IMG/VR virus record: IMGVR_UViG_3300028394_000016
Span: 1-34,215 of that record
Length of the DNA stretch: 34,215 bases
Source of the DNA: a virus
Direction: 5' to 3' (one strand)
Part shown: positions 19,663-28,395 of the stretch, one piece after another
How the letters are laid out: the number at the start of each line of letters is the position of its first letter
Position numbering within the stretch: position 1 is the stretch's first letter
Made by a program: the position numbers and the translations under genes
Notes under the pieces: model-generated
What the model was told of the DNA's origin: nothing
What the model saw: the letters and a program-made list of their open reading frames with translations, nothing else
The model's database searches: none

Positions 19663-21734
19663 TATACTACTATATTACCTATTATATACCATTCATTAGT
19701 TGCTCTCTTAATCAAAGTTAACCCTGTATATCTATTAGCTATTGTGTATGCACTATCCTTACTCACTATTGTAACACCACTTGCAACCGCTATTGAAGTA
19801 ACACCTGCTCCATATTGCATAACAGTTATTTCAGTTCCAATAGGAAAAGCTACACTTGCATTAGTAGGAATAGTTACTGTATTAGCACTACCTACATTCA
19901 TTTCAATAATTTTACTTGCATCACTTAATACTAAAGTATAGCTGCTTGTTTGAGTATTGTAAACATTATAGTTTGTCAATAACCCTTGTACTAAAGCAGT
20001 AGAATTAAAAGTAACTGCATTACTTAATTGTACTGCACCTGTTACTCTTAATGATGAACCACTATTGTCAACTAATACATCACCAGCACCACTTGAACCT
20101 TTAAAGTTAAAGAAGTTAGCATAAGCCATAGATATAGAACCATTAACTTGTAACTTATATCCTGAACCTAAATCTGTTTGAGTTCCAATTAATAAACTAC
20201 CTGTTGGTGTTATTCTTGCTCTTTCAGTTGCAGTTGAATCACCACTTGCACCTGCAGTACCAAATATTAATTGTGATGTACCATTTGCTCCTGAACCAAT
20301 AACCTTAACAAATGCCTGTGATGTTCCACTAAAACTGTTTGCCGTTTCTAAAAGTAAACCAACAGTACCACCTGCTGCTTCGCTTCTAAATTTAACATCA
20401 AAATCACCACCATTTCTTACATCTAATTTATTAGAAGGGCTATTTGTTCCGATTCCAACATTACCATCACTTGATATCCTCATTCTTTCGCTAACATTTC
20501 CAGCACCATTAAATGTATAAAACCCTAATGATATATCATTGTCCGCAGGATATATTGCTCTAATTGCTGCAACAGGAATCGTACTTGAATCATTTACAGC
20601 CCAATTTATACCCCAATTATACTTTGTATTTGTTTTATTATCAAGTGTTAAATATGTAGTATCTGATGACAATGCTTTAGAAATACTTAATAACGATATA
20701 GGATTTGTCGTTCCTATTCCAACTCTATTATTTGTACTATCTACATATAAAGTATTTGTATCTATTGTTAAATCCCCACTAAAAGTAGCACTTGTACCAT
20801 TTAAAGCACCTGTTAAAGTACCACCACCTAAAGGTAAATAACTTGTATTATCATAAATTATTGTAGTACCTGTAGCCTTTACAAAGCCTGTTCCATTTAA
20901 TTGTGTTTGCGGTGTTAAATTACCAGCATTCCAAATCTTATTTCCGTTAATAGTTGCTAAATCATTACTTGGAACTTGTAAATTTATTCTATCTTGTGAA
21001 ACTCCTGCTCCATCGTTTGTAACATATAATTCTAAAACTTGTGCTTCTGCACCTGTTGTAGTCTCTGCATATAATCTTAATCCACTTGTATCACCACTTC
21101 CACCAAATGGATCATTTGGGAATCTTAATCCTTTAGTATAATCACTAATACTTGAAGCTTCCTTTAGCACAATTTGACCTGTCATTATTCCACCTGCTAA
21201 AGCTAAGTAAGTGCCCGACACCGCAGATATAGCAGAAGAACCGAATACCGCTAAAGTACCATCCCCTTTAATATAATCCGTAGCTGCACCTGCACCTGTT
21301 AAAGTTAAAGTTCCTGTACTTGTAACTGGTGATCCAGATACCGAGAAAGCAGCAGGAGCAGAAAGACCAACCGAAGTTACTGTACCACTTCCACCACCAG
21401 CTTTTTGCCATACAGTTCCAGAGTAAATAACTGTGTTACCAGCAAGAAAAACAATACCATTCCAAGTACCACCTGTGCTTACTAAGTAATAATCACCAGC
21501 AGTTCCTACACCATCAGCAATAGTTGGTGTGTTAGTAGCTGCATTCCAAGTTCCTTTATAAGAAGAACCCATAGTTGGTAACTGAGCAGATGGCACTTTA
21601 CCATCTGAACCCAAAGTAGCTACACCATTAGCAGCACCTAAAGGAACAGAACTAACTACTCCAGCACTTGCCGTTAATGCACCTGTTAATGTCTTTACCT
21701 TTAAATCTCCAGTTATTTGTAATTGATTACTCAT
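19662..21734 (-). CDS. Tail fibre protein 2 (690 aa)
   Basis: The N-terminus (MSNQLQITGDLKVKTLTGAL) and a GVATLGSDGKVPSAQLP segment are typical of phage tail fibres. A module TSVGLSAPAAFSVSGSPVTS, then TGAGAATDYIKGDGTLA, also occurs in the 1259-aa fibre. The middle has NRVGIGTTNPISLLSI and later GNVGIGTNSPSNKLDV, head-domain repeats found in fibre shafts. The C-terminus ends in a small beta domain (about 600-690, with VTIPTNASVAFPIGTEITVM). Likely a second adhesin or the shaft base to which the other fibre binds. Confidence 0.88.
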   Translation of the reverse strand: MSNQLQITGDLKVKTLTGALTASAGVVSSVPLGAANGVATLGSDGKVPSAQLPTMGSSYKGTWNAATNTPTIADGVGTAGDYYLVSTGGTWNGIVFLAGNTVIYSGTVWQKAGGGSGTVTSVGLSAPAAFSVSGSPVTSTGTLTLTGAGAATDYIKGDGTLAVFGSSAISAVSGTYLALAGGIMTGQIVLKEASSISDYTKGLRFPNDPFGGSGDTSGLRLYAETTTGAEAQVLELYVTNDGAGVSQDRINLQVPSNDLATINGNKIWNAGNLTPQTQLNGTGFVKATGTTIIYDNTSYLPLGGGTLTGALNGTSATFSGDLTIDTNTLYVDSTNNRVGIGTTNPISLLSISKALSSDTTYLTLDNKTNTKYNWGINWAVNDSSTIPVAAIRAIYPADNDISLGFYTFNGAGNVSERMRISSDGNVGIGTNSPSNKLDVRNGGDFDVKFRSEAAGGTVGLLLETANSFSGTSQAFVKVIGSGANGTSQLIFGTAGASGDSTATERARITPTGSLLIGTQTDLGSGYKLQVNGSISMAYANFFNFKGSSGAGDVLVDNSGSSLRVTGAVQLSNAVTFNSTALVQGLLTNYNVYNTQTSSYTLVLSDASKIIEMNVGSANTVTIPTNASVAFPIGTEITVMQYGAGVTSIAVASGVTIVSKDSAYTIANRYTGLTLIKRATNEWYIIGNIVV

Positions 21735-21744
21735 GTCTTAATTT

Positions 21745-22455
21745 CTATTTAAAAATTGCTCTAATAAACTCATCAGCAGCCAATGCTCTAGCCGTTGCAA
21801 AGGTAAGTACTCCTGTAGATGCGTTAAAGGTTACATTCTCATCTGTAGGTACACCAGAGGTAGCTATACTTCTAACCTCTATACCACCTCTTGAAACACT
21901 CACACAAACCTTACCAATAGCACCTGCAAAGGTTACAGTTGTTTCACCACCTGTAGCAGTATAGTCAAACATTACTACGTTAGAACCTGTGACAACCACG
22001 CCTGTTGGAGTTACTTGAGTTCCTGATATTGTATAAGCTCCTGTACCTTGTAAAGACACGCTATATGTTGATGCTCCCTCAACAGGACCAGACATTTCTA
22101 AACTAACAATATTCACTAGACCAGTAAATACACTATAACCTAATGTTCCTGTACCATCACCATTATCATTGTTTATCTGAAACTTAACTAGTATTTGTTC
22201 CTTTAATCTAAGCTTAGTAAGCAAGGTTAAATAAGAATAATCTGTAAGAGCTATAAACCCATCAGCAGATATGTTCCAATTAATTTGAGAGCCTAAATAC
22301 TCTTTAAATGAGCTTGAATTAGTTGTAGTAACTTCTACCTGATCTACGCTTGTGCTAAATGTACAGTTTGTAGCAGCAGCAAAAGGTACACCAACATTTG
22401 TTGAAGTATTATACTGAAAAAGAAGTATGTTAGTTCCGTTTATTACTGATGGCAT
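21745..22455 (-). CDS. Tail-tube-like protein, second paralog (236 aa)
   Basis: The first 150 residues align with the 144-aa tail tube protein at 27317: both have NGTN-[LI]-[VL]-[VL] at the start, a conserved Cys in a beta strand (TNCTFSTS versus TSCSLSVS), and a C-terminal block ASTYSVSLQGTGAY versus ATYSVSFTGTGAL. The remaining 85 residues form an Ig-like extension (FDYTATGGETTVTFAGAIGK and on). It sits between the tail tip and the fibres instead of in the tube position, so it may be a distal tail or hub ring adapted from the tube protein. Confidence 0.75.
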   Translation of the reverse strand: MPSVINGTNILLFQYNTSTNVGVPFAAATNCTFSTSVDQVEVTTTNSSSFKEYLGSQINWNISADGFIALTDYSYLTLLTKLRLKEQILVKFQINNDNGDGTGTLGYSVFTGLVNIVSLEMSGPVEGASTYSVSLQGTGAYTISGTQVTPTGVVVTGSNVVMFDYTATGGETTVTFAGAIGKVCVSVSRGGIEVRSIATSGVPTDENVTFNASTGVLTFATARALAADEFIRAIFK

Positions 22456-24404
22456 TATTTCCTAGTATTTAAGTTTTTAAATATGTCTATATCTATAGTT
22501 GTTCCGTTGTAGTTTATCTTCTTTAGTACTGACTCTTGTACTGCTTGTTTCAAATCCCATTTAAAGGATTTTAGTAAATATGTGTAAGTATTAACCGTAT
22601 CATAAGAATATGTAAACTTACTATCCAACCAATATCCTATGCTTTTGAATTGACCTTCTAATACTGTTTGAGTTTGTACTTGGTCTATACCAATATCTTG
22701 AGCAACTAAAGTAAATAACTCTGTGCTACCTGATGTATTTCTGCCGAATTGATTAGCAAAACCACCACTATTTTCTGTTGTATACATACCCACATAAGAT
22801 GATGCTGTTACTTCATAAGGGTTATTTGCCACTCTAGAATTTGAATCTGTATTTCTGAATACTTCATTATACATAAAGCCTAAAGCAAAGTTATCAGTTT
22901 GTGTTGGTTTAAACTCGGAATTAATACTACCTATTTCCCTATATGCGTCATAAGCATATATTTGAGATGTTGGACCAACATTCTGTATTAAAAAATATGA
23001 AACTATTAACTGAGGACTTGCACCTGTGCTTAAAGGTCTTAATATTGTTACTGATATTGTACCATCAATAGGAACTATAACTTGTTTTGGAAATCCAATA
23101 GGAAAACCTCCTAGTGTATAGGATGTAGTTGTAAATGTTCCAGTATTATCTAAATAATAAGTTGTTAAACCATCATCTGATGTAATTCTAACAAAATATC
23201 TTTCAGTACAATTATATGGAGCACCTGACCATAAAATATTCAAATAATCACCAGTTTTAACTATACTACTAACAGACCTAAATGATCTATTTGTTTCTCC
23301 TGATATTGTTGTAGTATCAGAAGTTAATAATCCACCGTAAACAGGGTCTTCTTTTGTTCCTATCATACCTGTTTCTACCCATGCATCAGCATTGTTAGTA
23401 CTTGACCATGATAAAAACCATCCATTTGTTATTATTTGCTTTACATTATATATTGGACTAAACTGAGTATAAGACTTTTGTGCTCTATTAAATGTAACCA
23501 TTAAAGATTGCCCAATCTGCTTATAGTTATTAGTACTATCTATAGCAACCGTAGTTGTATTGCCAACTGTTTGTGTAGACTGGTATGTTCCTGCACTATT
23601 ATAAACATAATAATCAATAGTAGCTTCTCTAGTCAAAGCACCATAAGCAGTTAAATACCACTTATCTTCTTTGTAGAAACATTCCCATCCAAACCTATTA
23701 CATAAATATTCTAATATATCATAGTAGTTTAAATACTCACCATATTGCTCCATCAAGTAGTTCTTCTTTAAATACATATTTTCTATGTTTCTAGAAGTTA
23801 CATTTGCTGTTTTATAATACTCATTAACCCATAAATTTAAAGTAAACTCTGTTTTAGCAAAGCAATCAATAAGTAAATCTTTTACACTAACTTGTTCATC
23901 AGAATTAAATCCTATTCCATTTGTTAAATTAAAATAGTATTTCTTGTTCTTAGTTCTAGCTAAACCATCAACAAAAGTCAATGACAAGCTATTTAAAGAC
24001 ACAGGAGAATATTGAACACTATCTACAGGTATAAAAAATCCTCTCCATATAATGGTATTCCATGTATAAGAGCCATTATAAGTTCCCTTTGTAATAACTA
24101 CCATAAAGTCGTTATCATCAGCCGTAAAGAAGTCTTGTAACAAATTAGCATAGTTAGTGCTAGGTTGAAATTCGTTCTTTACAATATTTAAAGTAGCTCT
24201 TGTAGCTAGTATTGGTGTATAAGCATTACCCTCAGTATCTATGGTTTCTATAACAAAAGGACTATTAGAACCAGTTAAAGGAAATACAGTTGCACTAGAA
24301 TAGCCGTCTTTGTAAATCTGAGCCCTATAGACGGTGTTTGTTGCATCTGGTATAGCATACACATCATCAAATATAATCTCGTATTTTGGGTTTATAAATG
24401 CCAT
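22455..24404 (-). CDS. Tail tip / baseplate hub protein (649 aa)
   Basis: A large protein directly downstream of the tape measure and upstream of fibres, the position of distal tail/hub proteins. The N-terminal 130 residues read as a distal-tail-type domain (FINPKYEIIFDDVYAIPDAT, then a beta region). The middle contains a YDILEYLCNRFGWECFYKED block at about 228-247 with an FxxEDKWYL strand, then a Tyr/Thr-rich beta domain. I see no lytic or peptidase motif. Overlaps both neighbours by one base. A tail-tip role is from position and layout. Confidence 0.75.
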   Translation of the reverse strand: MAFINPKYEIIFDDVYAIPDATNTVYRAQIYKDGYSSATVFPLTGSNSPFVIETIDTEGNAYTPILATRATLNIVKNEFQPSTNYANLLQDFFTADDNDFMVVITKGTYNGSYTWNTIIWRGFFIPVDSVQYSPVSLNSLSLTFVDGLARTKNKKYYFNLTNGIGFNSDEQVSVKDLLIDCFAKTEFTLNLWVNEYYKTANVTSRNIENMYLKKNYLMEQYGEYLNYYDILEYLCNRFGWECFYKEDKWYLTAYGALTREATIDYYVYNSAGTYQSTQTVGNTTTVAIDSTNNYKQIGQSLMVTFNRAQKSYTQFSPIYNVKQIITNGWFLSWSSTNNADAWVETGMIGTKEDPVYGGLLTSDTTTISGETNRSFRSVSSIVKTGDYLNILWSGAPYNCTERYFVRITSDDGLTTYYLDNTGTFTTTSYTLGGFPIGFPKQVIVPIDGTISVTILRPLSTGASPQLIVSYFLIQNVGPTSQIYAYDAYREIGSINSEFKPTQTDNFALGFMYNEVFRNTDSNSRVANNPYEVTASSYVGMYTTENSGGFANQFGRNTSGSTELFTLVAQDIGIDQVQTQTVLEGQFKSIGYWLDSKFTYSYDTVNTYTYLLKSFKWDLKQAVQESVLKKINYNGTTIDIDIFKNLNTRK

Positions 24405-26611
24405 TAGAACGTATTATTATTGTTTCTACCTGCTTTGTTCATTAATATTAATAAGTCATTACCGCTTATTCTTGCTTCTAAAGTTCCACCTCCACTACCC
24501 ATAAGTGATTTAAGCTTATCTAAAGGAGCTACAACCTCTGGGTTGTGACTAGCACCAGGATATTCTCCCATAAGACCCATTGTAGGACCTGAGATAATAC
24601 CACCGTTAGCAAATTCTTTAGGCTTACTAGATAATTTAGATTTTAAAAATGCTCCTGCTGCAATAGCTGCAATACCTGCACCTAAAGCTAATTTCCATTT
24701 TAAAGGATTTTTTAATGATTCAATAGCTAAACCTGCTAATGCCGCATAAGCGACAAGGGCTTTACCTAATTGCATTAAACTATCTGCTAAAATTAATCCA
24801 AGACCACTTAAAACATCTACTTTTTCACCTGCTAAAGCTTTACCTAATGATTCTGCTAAATAAAATATAGAATTATTAACAAGGTCAATAACCATTTTAT
24901 TAATATCATTTACAGTAGTTGCCCATGTAACTTCATACTCTTTTACAACTTCTTGAGAACCAGCTATTGCTGCATCAGCTCTTCTTATAGCATCATCAAT
25001 TTTATCAAATTGTTCTGCCGTAAATCCGCCTATTGAAGCTAAATCATATAATGCTGCCTTATATTCTTCTAATATTTTAATTCTATCGGCATTATTTGTT
25101 TTGCTAGATAAGTTTGCAATTTTCATTGCAACATCTGATTGTATTTTTAATGAATCTAAGGAATTTTGTAATTCTCTATTATTTATAATTTCAACTTCTC
25201 TTGCAAGTTTTTCTTTTTCAGTTAGCTCTTTTCTTAATAAACCTTCTTTTATATTATATGTTTGTCTATATAAGTCAGCTATTGTATTTTGATAAAATGT
25301 TTCTTCAATTATACCTTGTTCATGCCAAGCTATTAAATCAGCCATAGCTTTTTGTAATAATTCTACTTTTTTAACATCATTACCTTCTGCATAAGCTAAT
25401 TGATTATCTAAGTTTTGCTTAAATAATTTTTGTTCTTCTTGTACAGCATTAATAAAATCTTTTGCATAAGTGTCTTTAGGTTTTGACTCTTTTTTACCAC
25501 CACCACTTACAGGAATAATTCCAGCTGTTGCAATTTTTTGTAATTCTAATATTTTGCTTTTTACTTTTTCTACAGCAGTAGCAGCATTTAGAACAACTTG
25601 TTCTTGATTCATCCATTGTCTATCTGCTTCATTTGTATATGTTTTTGTTGCTAATGAAGTTACGTCAATCTCCTTGCTTAATGATTGATAACTTAAAAGT
25701 CCATCTTTTGCTACACCTTCTGAAGCTTTAGCTGTTTTTTTAGCTTGTCCAGCTAATTCTTTTTCTTTATCTAATATCTTTACTAATGCAACATAATCAT
25801 CTTTATAAGCAGCGATAAGAGCTTGATTAAGCATTGCTTCTGTAACCTTATTAATTGCTTCTTCTGATTTTCCTGTTTTTATCGTATTCTCATCTAATTT
25901 AATACCATAATCTTTTAATACCTTATTTACCTCACTTATAGCATTTTTTCTTTGAGCATCTGTTGAGTTTGCATCTCTTGCTATTTTTACATAATTTGTA
26001 AGTAATAATTCATTAGCATAATAATCATTTTTAGTATTTGATAATGCTTTGTTTAAGTCATCTTGAGATTGCTTTAATTCATTGGTAGTTTTTTTGGCTT
26101 TAAACATACCTAAGTCCCAAGCGGTAATTAAGGCTATAATAGCAGAAACTCCCAAGTATATAGGTCCTGTCGCAGCAGCAAATCCACCTACCAAAGCAGG
26201 AAGGTTATTTTGAATACCTCTAAATCCAAATGGTAAATCTTGTAGAACTAATGCTAAATTAGTCCATTGCATATTATTTTTTTTCAATGAACCAGTTGCA
26301 GCGTCTAGTCCAGATGGTGTAGGCATTGAAGCTGTCATTTTCTTGAAACTGGCACTTGCTGGATCAATACCATTTGCAACTAATGATTGAAAATCTTTTT
26401 CCATTTTTTTAGCCGCAGCACCTGCTTGTTGTGATGCAGGACCAAATAACTTAATTGCAGCTTCTAAGTTTTTAGCATTCTTTTGTATATTGGTAGCAAT
26501 CTTTTGGAACTCTTTATCAGTACCATTAAATTCACCAATCATCTGATATAAAGCATCATTAACCCCTTGAAAATCGAGGTTTAATTTTAAGTCTACTTGA
26601 TTATCTGCCAT
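24404..26611 (-). CDS. Tail tape measure protein (735 aa)
   Basis: Sets tail length and passes through the tube during DNA injection. The 735-aa protein is largely helical with long coiled-coil stretches (about 1-90, 175-300, 370-540) and a hydrophobic segment around 140-170 (LVGGFAAATGPIYLGVSAII). A second hydrophobic, Ala/Gly-rich region lies at about 590-660. The WTNLALVLQDLPFGFRGIQN block is common to tape measures of related phages. Its length predicts a tail of roughly 110 nm by the usual 0.15 nm per residue rule. It follows the chaperone gene. Confidence 0.92.
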   Translation of the reverse strand: MADNQVDLKLNLDFQGVNDALYQMIGEFNGTDKEFQKIATNIQKNAKNLEAAIKLFGPASQQAGAAAKKMEKDFQSLVANGIDPASASFKKMTASMPTPSGLDAATGSLKKNNMQWTNLALVLQDLPFGFRGIQNNLPALVGGFAAATGPIYLGVSAIIALITAWDLGMFKAKKTTNELKQSQDDLNKALSNTKNDYYANELLLTNYVKIARDANSTDAQRKNAISEVNKVLKDYGIKLDENTIKTGKSEEAINKVTEAMLNQALIAAYKDDYVALVKILDKEKELAGQAKKTAKASEGVAKDGLLSYQSLSKEIDVTSLATKTYTNEADRQWMNQEQVVLNAATAVEKVKSKILELQKIATAGIIPVSGGGKKESKPKDTYAKDFINAVQEEQKLFKQNLDNQLAYAEGNDVKKVELLQKAMADLIAWHEQGIIEETFYQNTIADLYRQTYNIKEGLLRKELTEKEKLAREVEIINNRELQNSLDSLKIQSDVAMKIANLSSKTNNADRIKILEEYKAALYDLASIGGFTAEQFDKIDDAIRRADAAIAGSQEVVKEYEVTWATTVNDINKMVIDLVNNSIFYLAESLGKALAGEKVDVLSGLGLILADSLMQLGKALVAYAALAGLAIESLKNPLKWKLALGAGIAAIAAGAFLKSKLSSKPKEFANGGIISGPTMGLMGEYPGASHNPEVVAPLDKLKSLMGSGGGTLEARISGNDLLILMNKAGRNNNNTF

Positions 26612-26615
26612 TATG

Positions 26616-26930
26616 CTATTTCTTTATATTATCGTATTTTTTTAAGACCTCTTGAAGTTCCTCAGGTGTCATTACCCTCTGCTTTACAAAGTTACGATTA
26701 TCGCAGTCAAGTGGTAAAAGCTCATGTGGCTTTATCTTTTTACCTTTTGGTAGTTTTATATTTAACAAGATTGTAGTTTGCCATCTTGCTCTTAACCACT
26801 TTTGTTCTTCTTTATGACGGTAGCCATACCAAACAAAATCTAACTCAGCCATCGTCATATCCCAAAACAAATGGGGAAGCACTTGGCACTCCCCCATTGT
26901 ATATCTTTCAATATCAATCCACTCTAATTT
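26616..26930 (-). CDS. Tail assembly chaperone T domain, translated by -1 frameshift
   Basis: This frame is joined to the upstream chaperone by a -1 ribosomal slip. Translated from the slip site, it continues KLEWIDIERYTMGECQVLPH and on, giving 104 residues; the first ATG in the frame (26897) lies inside this continuous sequence, so independent initiation is unnecessary. The LEWIDIERY-x-MGECQ-x-L-x-P layout matches the gpT part of phage gpG-gpT fusions. It is not expected to be made alone. The fusion would be about 226 aa. The tape measure begins 5 nt beyond the stop. Confidence 0.88.
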   Translation of the reverse strand, partial: KLEWIDIERYTMGECQVLPHLFWDMTMAELDFVWYGYRHKEEQKWLRARWQTTILLNIKLPKGKKIKPHELLPLDCDNRNFVKQRVMTPEELQEVLKKYDNIKK

Positions 26931-27295
26931 TTTTTTACAGCGTCTTTTGCAGCTTTCTTATTAGTAGGTTGTTCAACACCACTATTCATACTTTCAGCAA
27001 GAGCAGCCATAACATCTTGAAACTTCTTACTTCCTAATCCGCCCATGTCATCAATCCAGTCACATACTTCTATGTCCGTAAAGCTTGGAGTTATCCCTTG
27101 ACTATACAATGGATATTCTGCTGCTGATTTAAGCAAGTTAGTAATCGCATCTAAAGATTGATTACCTGATAATGCTTCTGATATATCTGATGGTCCAATT
27201 CCTTGTAGTTGACAAAATCTTTTTAAAGACCATGTACAAAACCTCATAGGTATCTTAGTCCCATCGCTTAGGGATAGTTCAAAATGTCCTCTCAT
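26924..27295 (-). CDS. Tail assembly chaperone G (123 aa, unshifted form)
   Basis: Coats the tape measure during tail assembly. Sequence: beta N-terminus MRGHFELSLSDGTKIPMRF, then SLKRFCQLQGIGPSDISEAL and a helical middle, with FTDIEVCDWIDDMGG, and a Lys/Ala-rich end AAKDAVKKN. The gene lies between the tail tube and tape measure, the expected place for gpG. The last codons are read from the A9 slippery tract; most ribosomes would stop at the TAG at 26926-26924, a few would continue into the T frame. Confidence 0.9.
   Translation of the reverse strand: MRGHFELSLSDGTKIPMRFCTWSLKRFCQLQGIGPSDISEALSGNQSLDAITNLLKSAAEYPLYSQGITPSFTDIEVCDWIDDMGGLGSKKFQDVMAALAESMNSGVEQPTNKKAAKDAVKKN
26928..26936 (-). 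promoter_or_regulatory. Programmed -1 frameshift site (A9 run)
   Basis: On the minus strand the end of the chaperone gene reads GT, nine A, TTAG. In frame it is GTA AAA AAA AAT TAG. The A-AAA-AAA heptamer is an ideal -1 slippery sequence, and the -1 frame after it runs without a stop through the T domain. A downstream stimulatory hairpin is not obvious. Confidence 0.85.
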
Positions 27296-27316
27296 ATTTT
27301 GGTGTTTTTGGTGTTA

Positions 27317-27751
27317 TTATGCGTTAGTAGCCTGAGTCAATGCTCCTGTTCCTGTAAACGAAACTGAATATGTTGCTGGAGATTCCATATCAGCAGTAAC
27401 ATCTAAACTTTCTATAAATGCAAGACCAGACCAAACTAAATCACCTACTATTGGAGTTGCACCAGTAACTGTAGTAAATTTAACCGTAACTGCTGTTCTA
27501 GCAGCTAATGCAGTAAAAATATCTCCTACAATATATGTTGCACCTGTTGGGTCAACTGTAGCAAGACCATCTGTAGTCAAAGACCAAGACTTTACACCAC
27601 CAATATGGTCAGACCATCCTTGACTATTTTTAGTTGTTGAATCTGGTAAGTCAACGCTTACTGATAAAGAACATGATGTAGAATGAGCTACTACTTCACT
27701 TCCTACTAGAACTACTAGGTTTGTACCGTTAAAAATTCCTGTTGTTGGCAT
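27317..27751 (-). CDS. Major tail (tube) protein (144 aa)
   Basis: Forms the hollow tail tube. Short beta-rich protein: MPTTGIFNGTNLVVLVGSEV, then STSCSLSVSVDLPDSTTKN, a TTDGLATV strand, and a C-terminal TADMESPATYSVSFTGTGAL. The layout matches the tube/major tail protein family (TP901-1 type), and its position between the tail terminator and chaperones is standard. It is paralogous to the 236-aa protein at 21745. Leader: repeated AAAAT units and no Shine-Dalgarno. Confidence 0.88.
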   Translation of the reverse strand: MPTTGIFNGTNLVVLVGSEVVAHSTSCSLSVSVDLPDSTTKNSQGWSDHIGGVKSWSLTTDGLATVDPTGATYIVGDIFTALAARTAVTVKFTTVTGATPIVGDLVWSGLAFIESLDVTADMESPATYSVSFTGTGALTQATNA

Positions 27752-27770
27752 TTTATTTTATTTTAATTTT

Positions 27771-28199
27771 TTATAATATTTGAGTTACAAAGTGATCCAT
27801 TGTAATTACCCTTCTAAAAATATAAGCTTCATCTACATAATCAAATGTAGCAATATTACTTGTCATCTTACGAGTAACTATTTTAAAGTCAGGAGAAGCA
27901 CTTGGGTAATTCGGCACATTAACGCCTATGATCACTAACAATTCGTTAGCCCACTGGTCTACCGACTTCTGCCCTACTTCACCTGACTTAAAAGTCCTGT
28001 ACACAACATCAAATTGAATAGTAACATCAAAGTTATAACTCTGTTTGTCGCTATTTTCTGCTGTTGTTTGGCTGCTTATAAGCAAGAACGGAGGCTCTAC
28101 AGTATCAGGTGCAATAGTATCGTAAACACCCAAAGAAAAACTTTGAGATGCTAACTTATCTACATAAGCCTTTCGTATAGCGTATCCGCAATCTTTCAT
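27771..28199 (-). CDS. Tail terminator / completion protein (142 aa)
   Basis: Caps the tail tube and joins it to the head. The sequence is one alpha/beta domain: MKDCGYAIRKAYVDKLAS, then APDTVEPPFLLISSQTTAEN, then SYNFDVTIQFDVVYRTF and a C-terminal ATFDYVDEAYIFRRVITMDH. This beta-alpha organisation and the location directly before the tube gene fit the gpU/DUF3168-type tail terminators. It overlaps the 50-aa gene by one base (TAATG). Confidence 0.75.
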   Translation of the reverse strand: MKDCGYAIRKAYVDKLASQSFSLGVYDTIAPDTVEPPFLLISSQTTAENSDKQSYNFDVTIQFDVVYRTFKSGEVGQKSVDQWANELLVIIGVNVPNYPSASPDFKIVTRKMTSNIATFDYVDEAYIFRRVITMDHFVTQIL

Positions 28200-28351
28200 T
28201 AAGCTTCCGTTTCTACTTTTTCTTCCTCAGGATTTTGCTCTTGAGCAAGTTTTGATAAGAACTGAGTTAAAGGTAATCCAAATTTAGTTGGCATTTCTTG
28301 AATGAAAGCGTCTAATTGTTTTACCTGCTCTTCGTTTAATGTAATTGTCAT
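28199..28351 (-). CDS. Small acidic protein (50 aa)
   Basis: An ATG at 28351 opens a 50-codon frame that ends in the TAATG overlap with the tail terminator gene. Sequence: MTITLNEEQVKQLDAFIQEM, a FGLPLTQFLSKLAQEQ helix and an acidic tail ending VETEA. The one-base coupling to its neighbour and a candidate promoter 15 nt before it support a real gene. Function unknown; perhaps a head-tail joining accessory. Confidence 0.7.
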   Translation of the reverse strand: MTITLNEEQVKQLDAFIQEMPTKFGLPLTQFLSKLAQEQNPEEEKVETEA

Positions 28352-28366
28352 GGTATTGATTTTGTA

Positions 28367-28374
28367 CAAATTTA
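28367..28374 (-). promoter_or_regulatory. TAAATTTG box with TTTGTACAAAAT, before the 50-aa gene
   Basis: On the minus strand TAAATTTG reads 28374-28367, followed by TACAAAATCAATACC and the ATG at 28351, a 15-nt gap. It is a perfect TAnnTTTG in the 44-nt gap after the gp10-like gene. No TTTG at -33. Confidence 0.45.
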
Positions 28375-28395
28375 GTGAAATAAATTTATATGATT

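Noticed and set aside
15092-21734. Diversity-generating retroelement for fibre variation
   Set aside because: Looked for because fibres are large and repetitive, but no reverse transcriptase or template/variable repeat pair is present.
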